14,226 nucleotides of DNA from Eubacteriales bacterium (GCA_028692535.1 JAQUXD010000034.1:1-14226); one strand, 5' to 3'; numbered from the stretch's first letter, positions 1 to 7,211 are shown. The notes: generated by a model from the letters alone, not told the origin. Numbers and translations: made by a program.

Positions 1-282
1 CGTCAAAAAGCGCAAGCCCGCCAAGACGTAGTATGAAAGCGGAGGCCAGTAGCGGTACAGTTGGATCCCGTTGTACCAGTATGGTGTATAGAGCGGATAG
101 CTCGTACCGTTTTGCAGACCTTGATACATCACTTCGGTCTTGAACAAATGGCCCCAGATATCGTTTCCGCTCCCATAGAAAGCGCCCTCCCACATGACAC
201 GGGAGATCAGCAGTGATACAAAAGCCAGGATCGCTGTAGCCAGGATCCATTGGAATACGCGTCCTTTATCAGTCTGAATCAT
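1..282 (-). CDS. PTPS_related / GT-C-like integral membrane protein, N-terminal part (runs off left edge)
   Basis: Only the first 94 residues are in the window. It begins with a short cytoplasmic stretch and one hydrophobic segment (about residues 11-27), followed by an outside region containing GNDIWGHLF, then YPLYTPYWYNGIQLYRYWPP. This acidic first-loop pattern followed by an aromatic WYNG...RYWPPL region is what I know from large multi-spanning membrane proteins called 6-pyruvoyl-tetrahydropterin synthase related (PF10131), which resemble GT-C glycosyltransferases using polyprenyl-phosphate sugars. The start is ATG at 282, overlapping the end of the upstream GtrA-like gene by 14 nt. It is the ninth gene of the exosortase operon. 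The catalytic role is inferred from the family resemblance; the length and C-terminus cannot be seen. Confidence 0.75.
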   Translation of the reverse strand, partial: MIQTDKGRVFQWILATAILAFVSLLISRVMWEGAFYGSGNDIWGHLFKTEVMYQGLQNGTSYPLYTPYWYNGIQLYRYWPPLSYYVLAGLRFLT

Positions 283-730
283 GATGACCGCTTCTTTCCA
301 GATATCCATAAACAGCGCGGCGAACGAAGTACATCACGAAAAACGGCACAGCCACAGACAACCCTTTGCTGCTGAAGAAATCCCAAGGAGAAGGAACTTC
401 CACAAACAGGATCGTCTCGCCCCAATAGATCAACGCATCCGCCAGCACCAATCCGCCCAGAAACGTGGCAAAGAAAACACCAAAGCCCCGGACGCCGGAT
501 GCCGCCCGAAACACATAGCGGGCGGACAACAAGTAGCTGACCAGAAAGCCTGTTACAACGCCTGCTGTATTGGCAGGGATCACCGGATAGCCCATTCTCT
601 TATACAACAACCAAACCAATACCACATCCACCACGGTTGCGAGGCAGGATATCAGGAAGTAGCGCAAGATCGCCGGCGTTTTTTTAACATCGCTGAACAG
701 TGATTTGCTTGTTGCGGGCTCTTGCTTCAT
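269..730 (-). CDS. GtrA-like family membrane protein
   Basis: A 153-residue protein with four predicted membrane segments (about residues 22-43, 50-72, 83-103 and 122-138). The N-terminal RYFLISCLATVVDVV, the NTAGVVTGFLVSYLLSARYVF block and the small loops match the GtrA-like family (PF04138). Members are proposed to flip or help transfer polyprenyl-phosphate-linked sugars across the membrane, working with a DPM1-like GT2 enzyme and a GT-C transferase. Those two partners are the genes directly before and after it here, which supports that role. The ATG overlaps the TGA of the upstream glycosyltransferase as ATGA. The sugar and acceptor are unknown. Confidence 0.88.
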   Translation of the reverse strand: MKQEPATSKSLFSDVKKTPAILRYFLISCLATVVDVVLVWLLYKRMGYPVIPANTAGVVTGFLVSYLLSARYVFRAASGVRGFGVFFATFLGGLVLADALIYWGETILFVEVPSPWDFFSSKGLSVAVPFFVMYFVRRAVYGYLERSGHHDSD

Positions 731-1494
731 CCGATTCGAACCCTTCTGAGCTTGCGGATCAATGACAGACTCCTGCCTGTGGTGCGCGCCACCTGCATTT
801 TACTGTTTCCGAGCTTTTCATCGTAGCGCAGAGAAAAGGGGACTTCCCGGATCGCAGCGCCGGTCAGGTACAATTTGTAGAGAAGTTCGACCATACAGGC
901 AAACCCGGTTTCCTGAATCCATTTTTCCCCGAAATGCGCTCTTACCTTTTGGAGCGACGCAGTGCGGTACAGGCGATATCCGCAGGTGTAGTCCCGCACG
1001 TTTCTGATGTTCAAAAACAGCGTATACACAAACCTTGCTCCATAGCTTACAAAATACCGGTAGAACGGTACACCGTGGACCTCGGATCCCTTCCGGTATC
1101 GGGACGCGATCACAACATCAGTGTCATGGGATGCGCGAATCGCATCGACCATAGGAAGGATGTAGGCCGGATCATGGGTATTGTCGCAGTCCATGACCGC
1201 AACGTAAGAGCAGTCCGGTATTTCATCAAGAACGTAAGACAATCCCGTCTTCAGCGCTTCGCCCAACCCCTTGTTGACGCCATGCTTCACAAGTGTCAAA
1301 TTAGCGTGCACTTCCATCTGCACGGTACTGACCGAACTGGTCTCGTCATTGCTACCGTCGTCGACGATCAGGATCCTCAGATCCAGATCACGAAGCAACA
1401 GTGCTTCTGCCTGCTGCTGCCAGCGCTCTGCCAGCCGGGGAATGTTTTCCGCTTCATTATAGGCCGGAAGCACGACCGTCAGGAGTTGTCTCAC
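727..1494 (-). CDS. GT2 glycosyltransferase, dolichol-phosphate mannosyltransferase (DPM1)-like
   Basis: A 255-residue soluble GT-A fold enzyme without C-terminal membrane helices. Visible family motifs are VVLPAYNEAENIPRL (about 7-21), IVDDGSNDET (43-52), NKGLGEALKTGL (74-85), the metal-binding DCD at 102-104, SRYRKGSEV, and YTCGYRLYR (169-177) with the GNSKM element near the C-terminus. These place it with the DPM1/polyprenyl-phosphate sugar synthases, which move a sugar from a nucleotide donor to a lipid phosphate on the cytoplasmic face. The start is GTG at 1494, overlapping the preceding stop as GTGA. It probably feeds the GtrA-like protein and the GT-C-like protein that follow. The sugar specificity cannot be read from the sequence. 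Confidence 0.88.
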   Translation of the reverse strand: MRQLLTVVLPAYNEAENIPRLAERWQQQAEALLLRDLDLRILIVDDGSNDETSSVSTVQMEVHANLTLVKHGVNKGLGEALKTGLSYVLDEIPDCSYVAVMDCDNTHDPAYILPMVDAIRASHDTDVVIASRYRKGSEVHGVPFYRYFVSYGARFVYTLFLNIRNVRDYTCGYRLYRTASLQKVRAHFGEKWIQETGFACMVELLYKLYLTGAAIREVPFSLRYDEKLGNSKMQVARTTGRSLSLIRKLRRVRIG

Positions 1495-1937
1495 GCTTTG
1501 TCCGCTTTCTTGATTTCATCCAGTACATTATCGATCAGTGAATTGGTTGCCTTTGTAACAGTCTCCTCGTCTTCGTTCATGATAGAGATCACATAAGCCC
1601 GTGTAGGCGTTTCGCTCATGGAGATCATCAAAAGAAGCCACCCGTTTTCCGATAGGATCTCCTGAAAGCTGTCTTTAAAGTATTCGCAGCAATTCTCCAG
1701 CGTCGGATTGATCAGGTCGAAGGGTGGGGTTTCATTCAAAACAGCATCTTGAAACGGCATAATGAACTGATCGATCCGCTCTTCGATTTCATGAAACTGA
1801 ACAAAACCTTCCCGCACCTTCAGCATATCCAGAGAAATTTCCCAGGTATGAGAGTGGGTTTGTCCCGGTTTTCCTTGTATTTGAATATAGTGACTTGTAT
1901 TCAAATAGAATTTAAAGCGATACTGACTGTACTTCAT
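1491..1937 (-). CDS. 6-pyruvoyl-tetrahydropterin synthase-fold protein (XrtG-associated type), catalytic triad missing
   Basis: A 148-residue protein of about the size of PTPS/QueD. The zinc histidines are kept: His16 (SHYI) and His28/His30 (THSHTW). So are the LN at 67-68, the NPTLEN motif (77-82) and the substrate-binding type Glu at 109 (SET). The catalytic Cys, expected four residues before the first His of HxH, is Pro24. The Asp-His pair expected before LN is Gln63-Asp64. It is therefore unlikely to be a standard pterin or preQ0 enzyme. It fits the small PTPS-related family described beside XrtG in Firmicutes (TIGR03112, from memory). GGGAG lies 7 nt before the ATG, which overlaps the preceding stop as TAATG. 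A second divergent copy opens the operon at 6587-7054. The function is unknown. Confidence 0.8.
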   Translation of the reverse strand: MKYSQYRFKFYLNTSHYIQIQGKPGQTHSHTWEISLDMLKVREGFVQFHEIEERIDQFIMPFQDAVLNETPPFDLINPTLENCCEYFKDSFQEILSENGWLLLMISMSETPTRAYVISIMNEDEETVTKATNSLIDNVLDEIKKADKA

Positions 1938-3070
1938 TAACTGTCTCCCTGCTTTCTGATCAACGTTCCGCTGCCGCAGGCCTTACTCAGCTCGAACAGG
2001 AACCTGTCATAGGCCTCCTCGGCGGTTTCCTTCGCTTCGTCGATCTTGATGATGCCCATCCCCATTTGAAGCCCTTCCACGGCCGGCTTATGGTCCCAGA
2101 CTGCCTTGATGCGAAGGCGCAGCTCTTCGGCCTCCTGAAAATCGGTGCGATACAATATCGCAACAAACTTTCCCCGGGCCGCTTCGGCCAGAAGATGCCG
2201 GGGCGAAAGCAGATCTTTTACGGGATCAATGTAGCTGAAAATCTCATCTTTGCTGTAGTATTTCCGCCCCATGATAAAGCAGATCCCCAGAAGGCAGATC
2301 GGTCGAAGTCCGGGATCGTCGGATTTTCGCAGAAAGCTGCGTATCAACTCCGCATCATATACCACGCTTTGATATTCTTCCTCTTCCGGCTCGCAGGTCT
2401 CTTCCTGAAGCAGAATCGCTTTTGCCAGAAGGGCTTGGATCTGCTTGTTTTTTTCCACGAGCTCCTGCTGCAGCGTATGATGCTTTTTCCTGATGCGGTT
2501 CAATGTGACGGCCGTACCCAAAAACAGTGAAACAAGAAGCATGAATGTGCTGCCTGTCGCCAGGATCAGAAACAGATTGTGGCGAGGCACATTGCCCTCG
2601 CTTATGGCTGCGTATCTGGAGGATACCAATCCGACTCGATACGTTTTGTATCCGTGATCAAAAGAGGTATACTCCATGAGCGCGTCCGGCTGCTCCAGGA
2701 TGTGGTCATGAAAACGATACCAATAGGACAGCGCTCCCAAGCTTTCGGTTGTACTCTGATTTTTTGCGAAGACGACAGTGTTTCCGATGGAAAGAAAGAC
2801 CCAGCGGCTTCCGGAGACCTGGATGTCTGTTTTCAGATATTCGACGAGAGCTTCCCCGGGTGCACCGTCATGCGCCATCTGATGGATCTGGTCCGCCAGC
2901 TGCTCCACATAGTGCCTCCGCTCCTGGCGTATCGACTCCAGAAAACTGTTCTGATTCGAGATCAGCTCAAGACCGAAGAGATATGAAAACAATGTCAACA
3001 AGAGCAGCAGGAACAACACCACTACTTTGATCAAAACTTTTTCACTTGTAAGCCATCGGAAAAATGACAT
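1937..3070 (-). CDS. Membrane sensor protein with degenerate GGDEF-like domain
   Basis: A 377-residue protein. A membrane segment (about 12-34) is followed by an extracytoplasmic region of about 130 residues, a second membrane segment (about 164-188), a charged helix likely to form a coiled coil (192-225), and a C-terminal domain (about 235-370). The C-terminal domain has the shape of a diguanylate cyclase: a strand-turn-strand ending in KFVAIL, then EAEELRLRIKAV and a second core stretch GLQMGMGII. At the place of the GGDEF signature it reads ARGKF (298-302), so cyclase activity is very unlikely; nucleotide binding or a purely structural role is possible. AAAGGA lies upstream of the ATG, 27 nt after the GT2 gene. 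I infer that it senses envelope state and tunes the neighbouring GT2 or exosortase; nothing shows this directly. Confidence 0.65.
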   Translation of the reverse strand: MSFFRWLTSEKVLIKVVVLFLLLLLTLFSYLFGLELISNQNSFLESIRQERRHYVEQLADQIHQMAHDGAPGEALVEYLKTDIQVSGSRWVFLSIGNTVVFAKNQSTTESLGALSYWYRFHDHILEQPDALMEYTSFDHGYKTYRVGLVSSRYAAISEGNVPRHNLFLILATGSTFMLLVSLFLGTAVTLNRIRKKHHTLQQELVEKNKQIQALLAKAILLQEETCEPEEEEYQSVVYDAELIRSFLRKSDDPGLRPICLLGICFIMGRKYYSKDEIFSYIDPVKDLLSPRHLLAEAARGKFVAILYRTDFQEAEELRLRIKAVWDHKPAVEGLQMGMGIIKIDEAKETAEEAYDRFLFELSKACGSGTLIRKQGDS

Positions 3071-3097
3071 AGGATAGGGATCCTTTCGTGCCGTGAC

Positions 3098-4528
3098 TTA
3101 ACGATTCTCTTGATTCAGCAATTCGTCCGCATGCTGACCGATCCGGATCAACCAGCCAAAATCACTTCGTATCACTTTCATGATTTCCATCTTTTCCTGC
3201 TGCAAGTTCATCACACGCCATGATTGCTTTCCGGCCACTGCATTGATGATCCCGGCAAACCGAAACCAGAATACAAGGAAATTGAAGGCAGGAAGGAAGA
3301 ACACCAGATACCATTTGACGGAATAGTAGCGCCTCAGCTCCTTCTGATCCTTAAGAAAGAGCACGATATTCAAGTAGTACAGCCATCCGGAAATCACATA
3401 CATGATATATATCAAACCTACAGACACCAGTATCAGCCGCATGGGATAATTTAAGAATGCAAGGCACAACAACGCAAAATACCAGATCATCCGCGGGAAT
3501 GCAAAGGTATGATCGTATAATACCATCCGAAGCACAAAGCTGGACAGCAGTTTTTTTGCCGAAGGCGGCTGCGCCTTCATGAACATGTGGATGACTTCCA
3601 TTTCACCGCGCTGCCACCGCTGCCTTTGCGTATACAGCGTGTTCAGATTTTCGATCGGATCGACAAAAAACATCGCGCTATCGCAAATTTCCACCTTCGT
3701 ACCAAGAGTTTCCCTCAGCTGAAATGTCAGATGCGTGTCCTCCGACACGGTCTCCATATTGAACATCTGCGTACGGAGGATCGCCGATTTTCGAAATGCC
3801 GAAAAGGCGCCGGACATCGTATAGATCGCATTGAACTCCGACTGAAAGTTTCGTCCGGCCAAAAAAGCCTGACAGTATTCAAAGAATTCCAGTTTCCGGA
3901 GAAACCGCTTCCATAAGCCCGAAGTTGCATCGATCAATTCGGGATTGACCATCACCGAGCCCGTAGCGGAATCCACATCCAATCGATCTTCAAACATCGT
4001 TACCAGATTTCTCAGCGCGTCGGGATGCAGGACGCCGTCACTGTCGATGTGCATGATATACTTGCTCTTGCTGTTGAACAGAGCCAGATTCAAGGCTTTC
4101 GACTTTCCCTGCTTCGCATTGACCCAGGTCATGACCAGTTCGGGGAAAGCCTTTTGGCAGCGGATAAACTCGTGGAAGCTGTCATCCGTGCTCTCATTAT
4201 TGGAAAGGATCAGATTGATCAAACTGACCGGATAATCGGATTCCCGCACGGATTCGATGCACCTATAAAGCGTTTCTCCTGAATTATACACGGGAATGAT
4301 CAACGTGATCTCCGGTTCAAAGGTCAGGGGGGCGGGCTTTTGCCGCTTTTTTCTTTTCTTGTTCAGCAGAATGAAAAAATTGACGGTAGCGGGTATAATT
4401 TCCATGATCAGAGGAATAATGATCCACGCCATCCAAAAAGCGATAGCACTTCCCATAAAGCTCCGAAGCCAGGCAAATGTGGCGAAAACGATCAAGGCAT
4501 TTCGGAGAAGCTCAGTCAGCCATGTCAT
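3098..4528 (-). CDS. XrtG-associated processive GT2 glycosyltransferase
   Basis: A 476-residue membrane glycosyltransferase. It has one or two N-terminal membrane segments (about 8-55), then a GT-A domain with TLIIPVYNSGETL (75-87), SNNESTDDS, QGKSKALNLAL (140-150), the DSD metal site (162-164), the SGAFSAFRKS acceptor region, ED at 263-264, and QRQRW (301-305). About four membrane segments follow. This is the layout of processive synthases such as cellulose and poly-N-acetylglucosamine synthases. Its place directly after the exosortase gene, overlapping it by 17 nt, matches the XrtG-associated glycosyltransferase family (TIGR03111, from memory). GGAGG lies 7 nt before the ATG. It probably makes or extends a glycan or glycolipid linked to the sorted protein; the product is not known. 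Confidence 0.88.
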   Translation of the reverse strand: MTWLTELLRNALIVFATFAWLRSFMGSAIAFWMAWIIIPLIMEIIPATVNFFILLNKKRKKRQKPAPLTFEPEITLIIPVYNSGETLYRCIESVRESDYPVSLINLILSNNESTDDSFHEFIRCQKAFPELVMTWVNAKQGKSKALNLALFNSKSKYIMHIDSDGVLHPDALRNLVTMFEDRLDVDSATGSVMVNPELIDATSGLWKRFLRKLEFFEYCQAFLAGRNFQSEFNAIYTMSGAFSAFRKSAILRTQMFNMETVSEDTHLTFQLRETLGTKVEICDSAMFFVDPIENLNTLYTQRQRWQRGEMEVIHMFMKAQPPSAKKLLSSFVLRMVLYDHTFAFPRMIWYFALLCLAFLNYPMRLILVSVGLIYIMYVISGWLYYLNIVLFLKDQKELRRYYSVKWYLVFFLPAFNFLVFWFRFAGIINAVAGKQSWRVMNLQQEKMEIMKVIRSDFGWLIRIGQHADELLNQENR

Positions 4529-5105
4529 AATTGAACCTCCCGATCTTCTGCCTCACGATATGAGACTTGGTGAATACGTAAAAATACAACAATATGGTAC
4601 AGGCATAGAAAAACAGGCGCCCGATGATCGTATGCGCATAGAAATAAATATCGCCTCCAAAGAAATAAATGCATGCGCAGATGATGAATATCCGGAAAAC
4701 ATTGGCCATGAACACCATCAGGATCCCGGCGGCGGACACCACGATTTTTTCAAAAAAACGATAGACGGGGAAGAACCAAAGCATGGCTGCAAACGCGCCG
4801 ATTTCGATAATGCCGGAACACTCGTAATCGATGTACAGGGACAGCGAGCCTTCCGGCGTCTGGATGAACAGGATCCCGTACTGAAAATAGGAGGAGTACA
4901 TGCCGGTCCATGTGCCCAATAAGCCCGCTACCGCCGCCACTGCCTTTTGGAGAGGCGCCGTAAGAATCGGCTGGATCCAAATGATATAGAGCATAAAAGA
5001 ACCGACGCTTCCGACCAGAAACAACCAAAAATCCAGCCGGGCGCGCTTAAAGACCGTCATCATGTAAAACCAGACTACTGTCAGTGCTACGACGAGATAG
5101 TTCAT
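4512..5105 (-). CDS. xrtG: Exosortase family protein XrtG
   Basis: A 197-residue integral membrane protein with about six hydrophobic segments. It carries the three residues expected of exosortase/archaeosortase transpeptidases: Cys96 in DYECSGI, Arg138 in ANVFRI, and His158 in YAHTI, in the right order and facing the outer side. Such enzymes are proposed to cut C-terminal sorting signals in the membrane and pass the protein to another acceptor. The short length and the neighbouring Firmicu-CTERM protein, GT2 and PTPS-fold genes point to the Gram-positive XrtG type (TIGR03110, from memory). The ATG directly follows the stop of the substrate gene (TAGATG), with AGAGGA upstream, so the enzyme and its proposed target are translationally linked. 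Confidence 0.9.
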   Translation of the reverse strand: MNYLVVALTVVWFYMMTVFKRARLDFWLFLVGSVGSFMLYIIWIQPILTAPLQKAVAAVAGLLGTWTGMYSSYFQYGILFIQTPEGSLSLYIDYECSGIIEIGAFAAMLWFFPVYRFFEKIVVSAAGILMVFMANVFRIFIICACIYFFGGDIYFYAHTIIGRLFFYACTILLYFYVFTKSHIVRQKIGRFNYDMAD

Positions 5106-6590
5106 CTATGCGGTTCCTCTCTTCTTCTTTCGAAGCAGCAGGTAGCCGCCTGCGATGAGCGCGCCAAATGCGACACCAAGATAGGGGCCCGAGGATACAC
5201 CGCTGACGGTGATAAGTTGAGCGCCCAGCCTGGGAAAATACATTGTGATCTCATAGATCTCATTATCCTGGACGCCGAAGTAATCTGCGATTTGCGACAG
5301 ACTGATATAGTATTCGCACTGATCTCCTTGAATGTGCTTTCTGTCGAATATGGTAAAGGCCGCCTCTCCAAGATAGCGCTTGGGCCATCCGTCGTATTCG
5401 AAAGCGCCTAAATCGTCCAACAACAGCGGACCTTTCAGGTTGCTCCTTAAAGGATCTCCCATGGTCATATCTCCGTTCACCTCTGCGATCTGGAGCATCA
5501 TGGAAGTCTCCTCTGTGGGATTCCCCTGAGCGTCGTATTGAATGTTCCCGTTGATATACAGGTGCATGGCCGAGGTGGGAAGCTGTGTGTTGTTCCAATT
5601 GTCATCGGCTGCGAGGTGCACGTACAGGTTGTCGTCCTGGAGGACCAGTGCGCCGGAATGGACAAAAGCTCCGCCCCAGCCGATATCACTGTGGAGCACA
5701 TTATCCCAGTCCGAATAGTATCCGTCGATCTCCAGCCCGGAACTGACGGTCAGCATCGTTTCTCCGAAGCCAAAGGAATCGTCCTCCGGCTCGATGGGCA
5801 TTTCGACAGCGCCCTCTGTCGTTTCATTCGAAGGGATATCTATGGCGCCGCCGGTGGTTTCCTCCGGAGGGGTCTCCAAAGCGCTGCCTGTGGTTTCCTC
5901 CGGAGGGGTCTCCAGAGCGCCCCCGGTGGTTTCCGCCGCCGCTTCAGGTTCTTCTGCGAGAGGCTCTTCCGGCAGGAGTTCCTCTTCAGGGTCTGGCAGG
6001 AGAGGTTCTTCGATAGGAGGTTCTTCTTCCGGGTCCTCACCGATCGGTGTGGCGGTCATGGAAGTGTCCCCGAATGTAACCCAAACCACCTCAATCTCCG
6101 GAATATCATTATCGCTGTATCCAAGCGCCTCCAAGGAAACACTTATTTCAAAAGACAGGTTTTCATATCCCCAAAACTCTCCGGGGCCGGTACTGACAAA
6201 CGCTCCGTCCGAATCGGGAATCGACGCGCTCCAACTGTTCAGGGGCGTCAAGACGCCATTTTCCGTCTCTACAGAATCGTTGACACGGATAGCTCCGTAA
6301 GGAGGATCCGGCTGCCGGCCGTCTATATATACATCCAAGGCGCAGCTTAACCAATTTGCCCAACTACCCTCATAAGAAATATAGAGATAATCCGTATCGT
6401 TTGCGACCTTAACCTCTCCGGACAGTGAACCGTCTTCCACGGATACACCGGAAATCCTGCGCCAATCCCGCAAGGACCCATCGATCGATAGCTCCGCATC
6501 GATCCCGTACGCAAACCAAAAGGACGCACAGCCCAGGACCGCGGCGAGAAACAGTGTGATCGGCAGGTTATGGAGGCGAAGCAATTTCAT
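5106..6590 (-). CDS. Firmicu-CTERM surface protein, likely XrtG substrate, with two IDG-DW domains
   Basis: A 494-residue exported protein. It has an N-terminal signal segment (about 11-29; LGC at 19-21 could be a lipobox but hydrophobic residues continue after it). A beta-rich domain (about 31-182) opens with IDGSLRDW. An acidic, proline-rich linker follows (185-272), then a second domain (about 281-460) opening with IDGYYSDW. The two domains align with each other (LYI...W...VYIDG against LYV...W...LYINGN) and resemble CBM9/DOMON-like folds. The C-terminus is a tripartite sorting signal: SGVSSGPY, a hydrophobic span (470-486) and RKKKR. It lies next to xrtG and is the only protein in the window with such a tail. 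RBS GAGG; the ATG overlaps the preceding stop by 4 nt. Ligand unknown. Confidence 0.88.
   Translation of the reverse strand: MKLLRLHNLPITLFLAAVLGCASFWFAYGIDAELSIDGSLRDWRRISGVSVEDGSLSGEVKVANDTDYLYISYEGSWANWLSCALDVYIDGRQPDPPYGAIRVNDSVETENGVLTPLNSWSASIPDSDGAFVSTGPGEFWGYENLSFEISVSLEALGYSDNDIPEIEVVWVTFGDTSMTATPIGEDPEEEPPIEEPLLPDPEEELLPEEPLAEEPEAAAETTGGALETPPEETTGSALETPPEETTGGAIDIPSNETTEGAVEMPIEPEDDSFGFGETMLTVSSGLEIDGYYSDWDNVLHSDIGWGGAFVHSGALVLQDDNLYVHLAADDNWNNTQLPTSAMHLYINGNIQYDAQGNPTEETSMMLQIAEVNGDMTMGDPLRSNLKGPLLLDDLGAFEYDGWPKRYLGEAAFTIFDRKHIQGDQCEYYISLSQIADYFGVQDNEIYEITMYFPRLGAQLITVSGVSSGPYLGVAFGALIAGGYLLLRKKKRGTA
5787..5930 (-). repeat. Four 36-bp tandem units in the linker of the Firmicu-CTERM protein
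   Basis: In-frame units encode residues 221-268: TTGGALETPPEE, TTGSALETPPEE, TTGGAIDIPSNE and TTEGAVEMPIEP. The first two are almost identical at DNA level and the last two have drifted. They are preceded by a Glu/Pro-rich run (185-220). Thr/Pro-rich repeats of this kind form extended spacers and are common O-glycosylation sites. Repeat number may vary between strains. Confidence 0.85.
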
Positions 6591-7054
6591 CCTTTTCCCT
6601 CTTTGACTTTTTCCAAGATCTCCACGTAGCGATTACGGCGCGTCAGTACGTTTTGCCAGCTGATGCGACTGTCGGCCGGATGAACGGAAGGCAGCATGAT
6701 ACGATCAGAAATGAGAAAGGTCTTGAGCGGGTTTTCCGCGATTTCCAGTTGCAGGCAGCGCCATCCCTTTTCATCCAGAAGCGCATGAAAATCCTGATAC
6801 ATGACTTCGCCCATCCATTCCAAAGAGGGGTAAACACCTTGGAATTGCGGCATGGAATTGAGGTAAACCCCTTTGTACTGGAGCACATAGCTGTTCACCA
6901 GCCGGTCGATCGCAGAAAACGGCACCATGCCCTTATCAACTCTGGGCTCGATGGACAAGCTTAGGGTAAACGTATGCTGATGTGCGTTTTTCTGAATATT
7001 GTCAACGCTGTGCTGCGCGTTGATATAATATCGGCAGACATAGTACTTGTGCAT
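6587..7054 (-). CDS. Second PTPS-fold protein (XrtG-associated type), catalytic triad missing
   Basis: A 155-residue protein when started at ATG 7054, which has GGGAG 5 nt upstream. An in-frame ATG at 7093 lies only a few bases from the expected transcript start and lacks a binding site, so I rejected it. The zinc ligands of the PTPS fold are present: His15 (AQHSV) and His25/His27 (HQHTF). YLN (64-66), the PSLEW region equivalent to PTxEN, and Glu107 (AEN) also fit. Gln21 stands where the catalytic Cys should be, and Lys61-Gly62 replace Asp-His. It is only distantly similar to the copy at 1491-1937. It is the first gene of the operon, read just before the surface protein. It may act as a zinc- or ligand-binding subunit rather than a pterin enzyme. 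Confidence 0.75.
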   Translation of the reverse strand: MHKYYVCRYYINAQHSVDNIQKNAHQHTFTLSLSIEPRVDKGMVPFSAIDRLVNSYVLQYKGVYLNSMPQFQGVYPSLEWMGEVMYQDFHALLDEKGWRCLQLEIAENPLKTFLISDRIMLPSVHPADSRISWQNVLTRRNRYVEILEKVKEGKG

Positions 7055-7104
7055 AAAAACTCCCGCGATTCGGTTCAGACCTATTGAAGGCATACTTATT
7101 TAAC

Positions 7105-7133
7105 ATTATATAATACCCCGGAGTCATTGTAAA
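7105..7133 (-). promoter_or_regulatory. Sigma-A type promoter of the exosortase operon
   Basis: On the minus strand, TTTACA (7128-7133) is followed by a 17-nt spacer and a perfect TATAAT (7105-7110). The expected start is near 7098, giving a leader of about 44 nt to the ATG at 7054. No other promoter of this quality is evident between the genes down to position 1, so this one probably drives the whole operon. Confidence 0.8.
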
Positions 7134-7142
7134 GAAAGGCGG

Positions 7143-7171
7143 TTGCCCGTTTGGACCATTCACGCTATAAT
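7143..7171 (+). promoter_or_regulatory. Divergent promoter of the HAD phosphatase gene
   Basis: TTGCCC (7143-7148), a 17-nt spacer and TATAAT (7166-7171) read rightwards. Its -35 box lies only 9 nt from the -35 box of the exosortase operon promoter, so the two are back to back and a regulator bound between them could affect both. Confidence 0.65.
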
Positions 7172-7211
7172 CATTCTGACAGCCGCCGCCTCGGACAGGA
7201 AGGTACAAAAC

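Noticed and set aside
5787..5930. CRISPR-like repeat array
   Set aside because: Units are directly joined, in frame and coding, without spacers.
5794..6300. Plus-strand open frame of 168 residues rich in Ser/Val/Gly repeats
   Set aside because: It is the antisense of the acidic repeat linker of the Firmicu-CTERM gene. The repeats explain the lack of stops, and no ribosome binding site or family resemblance is seen.
6520..6590. Lipoprotein signal in the Firmicu-CTERM protein (LGC at residues 19-21)
   Set aside because: The hydrophobic stretch continues past the cysteine (ASFWFAYG), so an ordinary signal peptide is more likely; left as a possibility only.
7055..7093. Upstream ATG at 7093 for the second PTPS-fold gene
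   Set aside because: It lies about 5 nt after the expected transcription start and has no binding site; ATG 7054 has GGGAG and gives a normal PTPS N-terminus.
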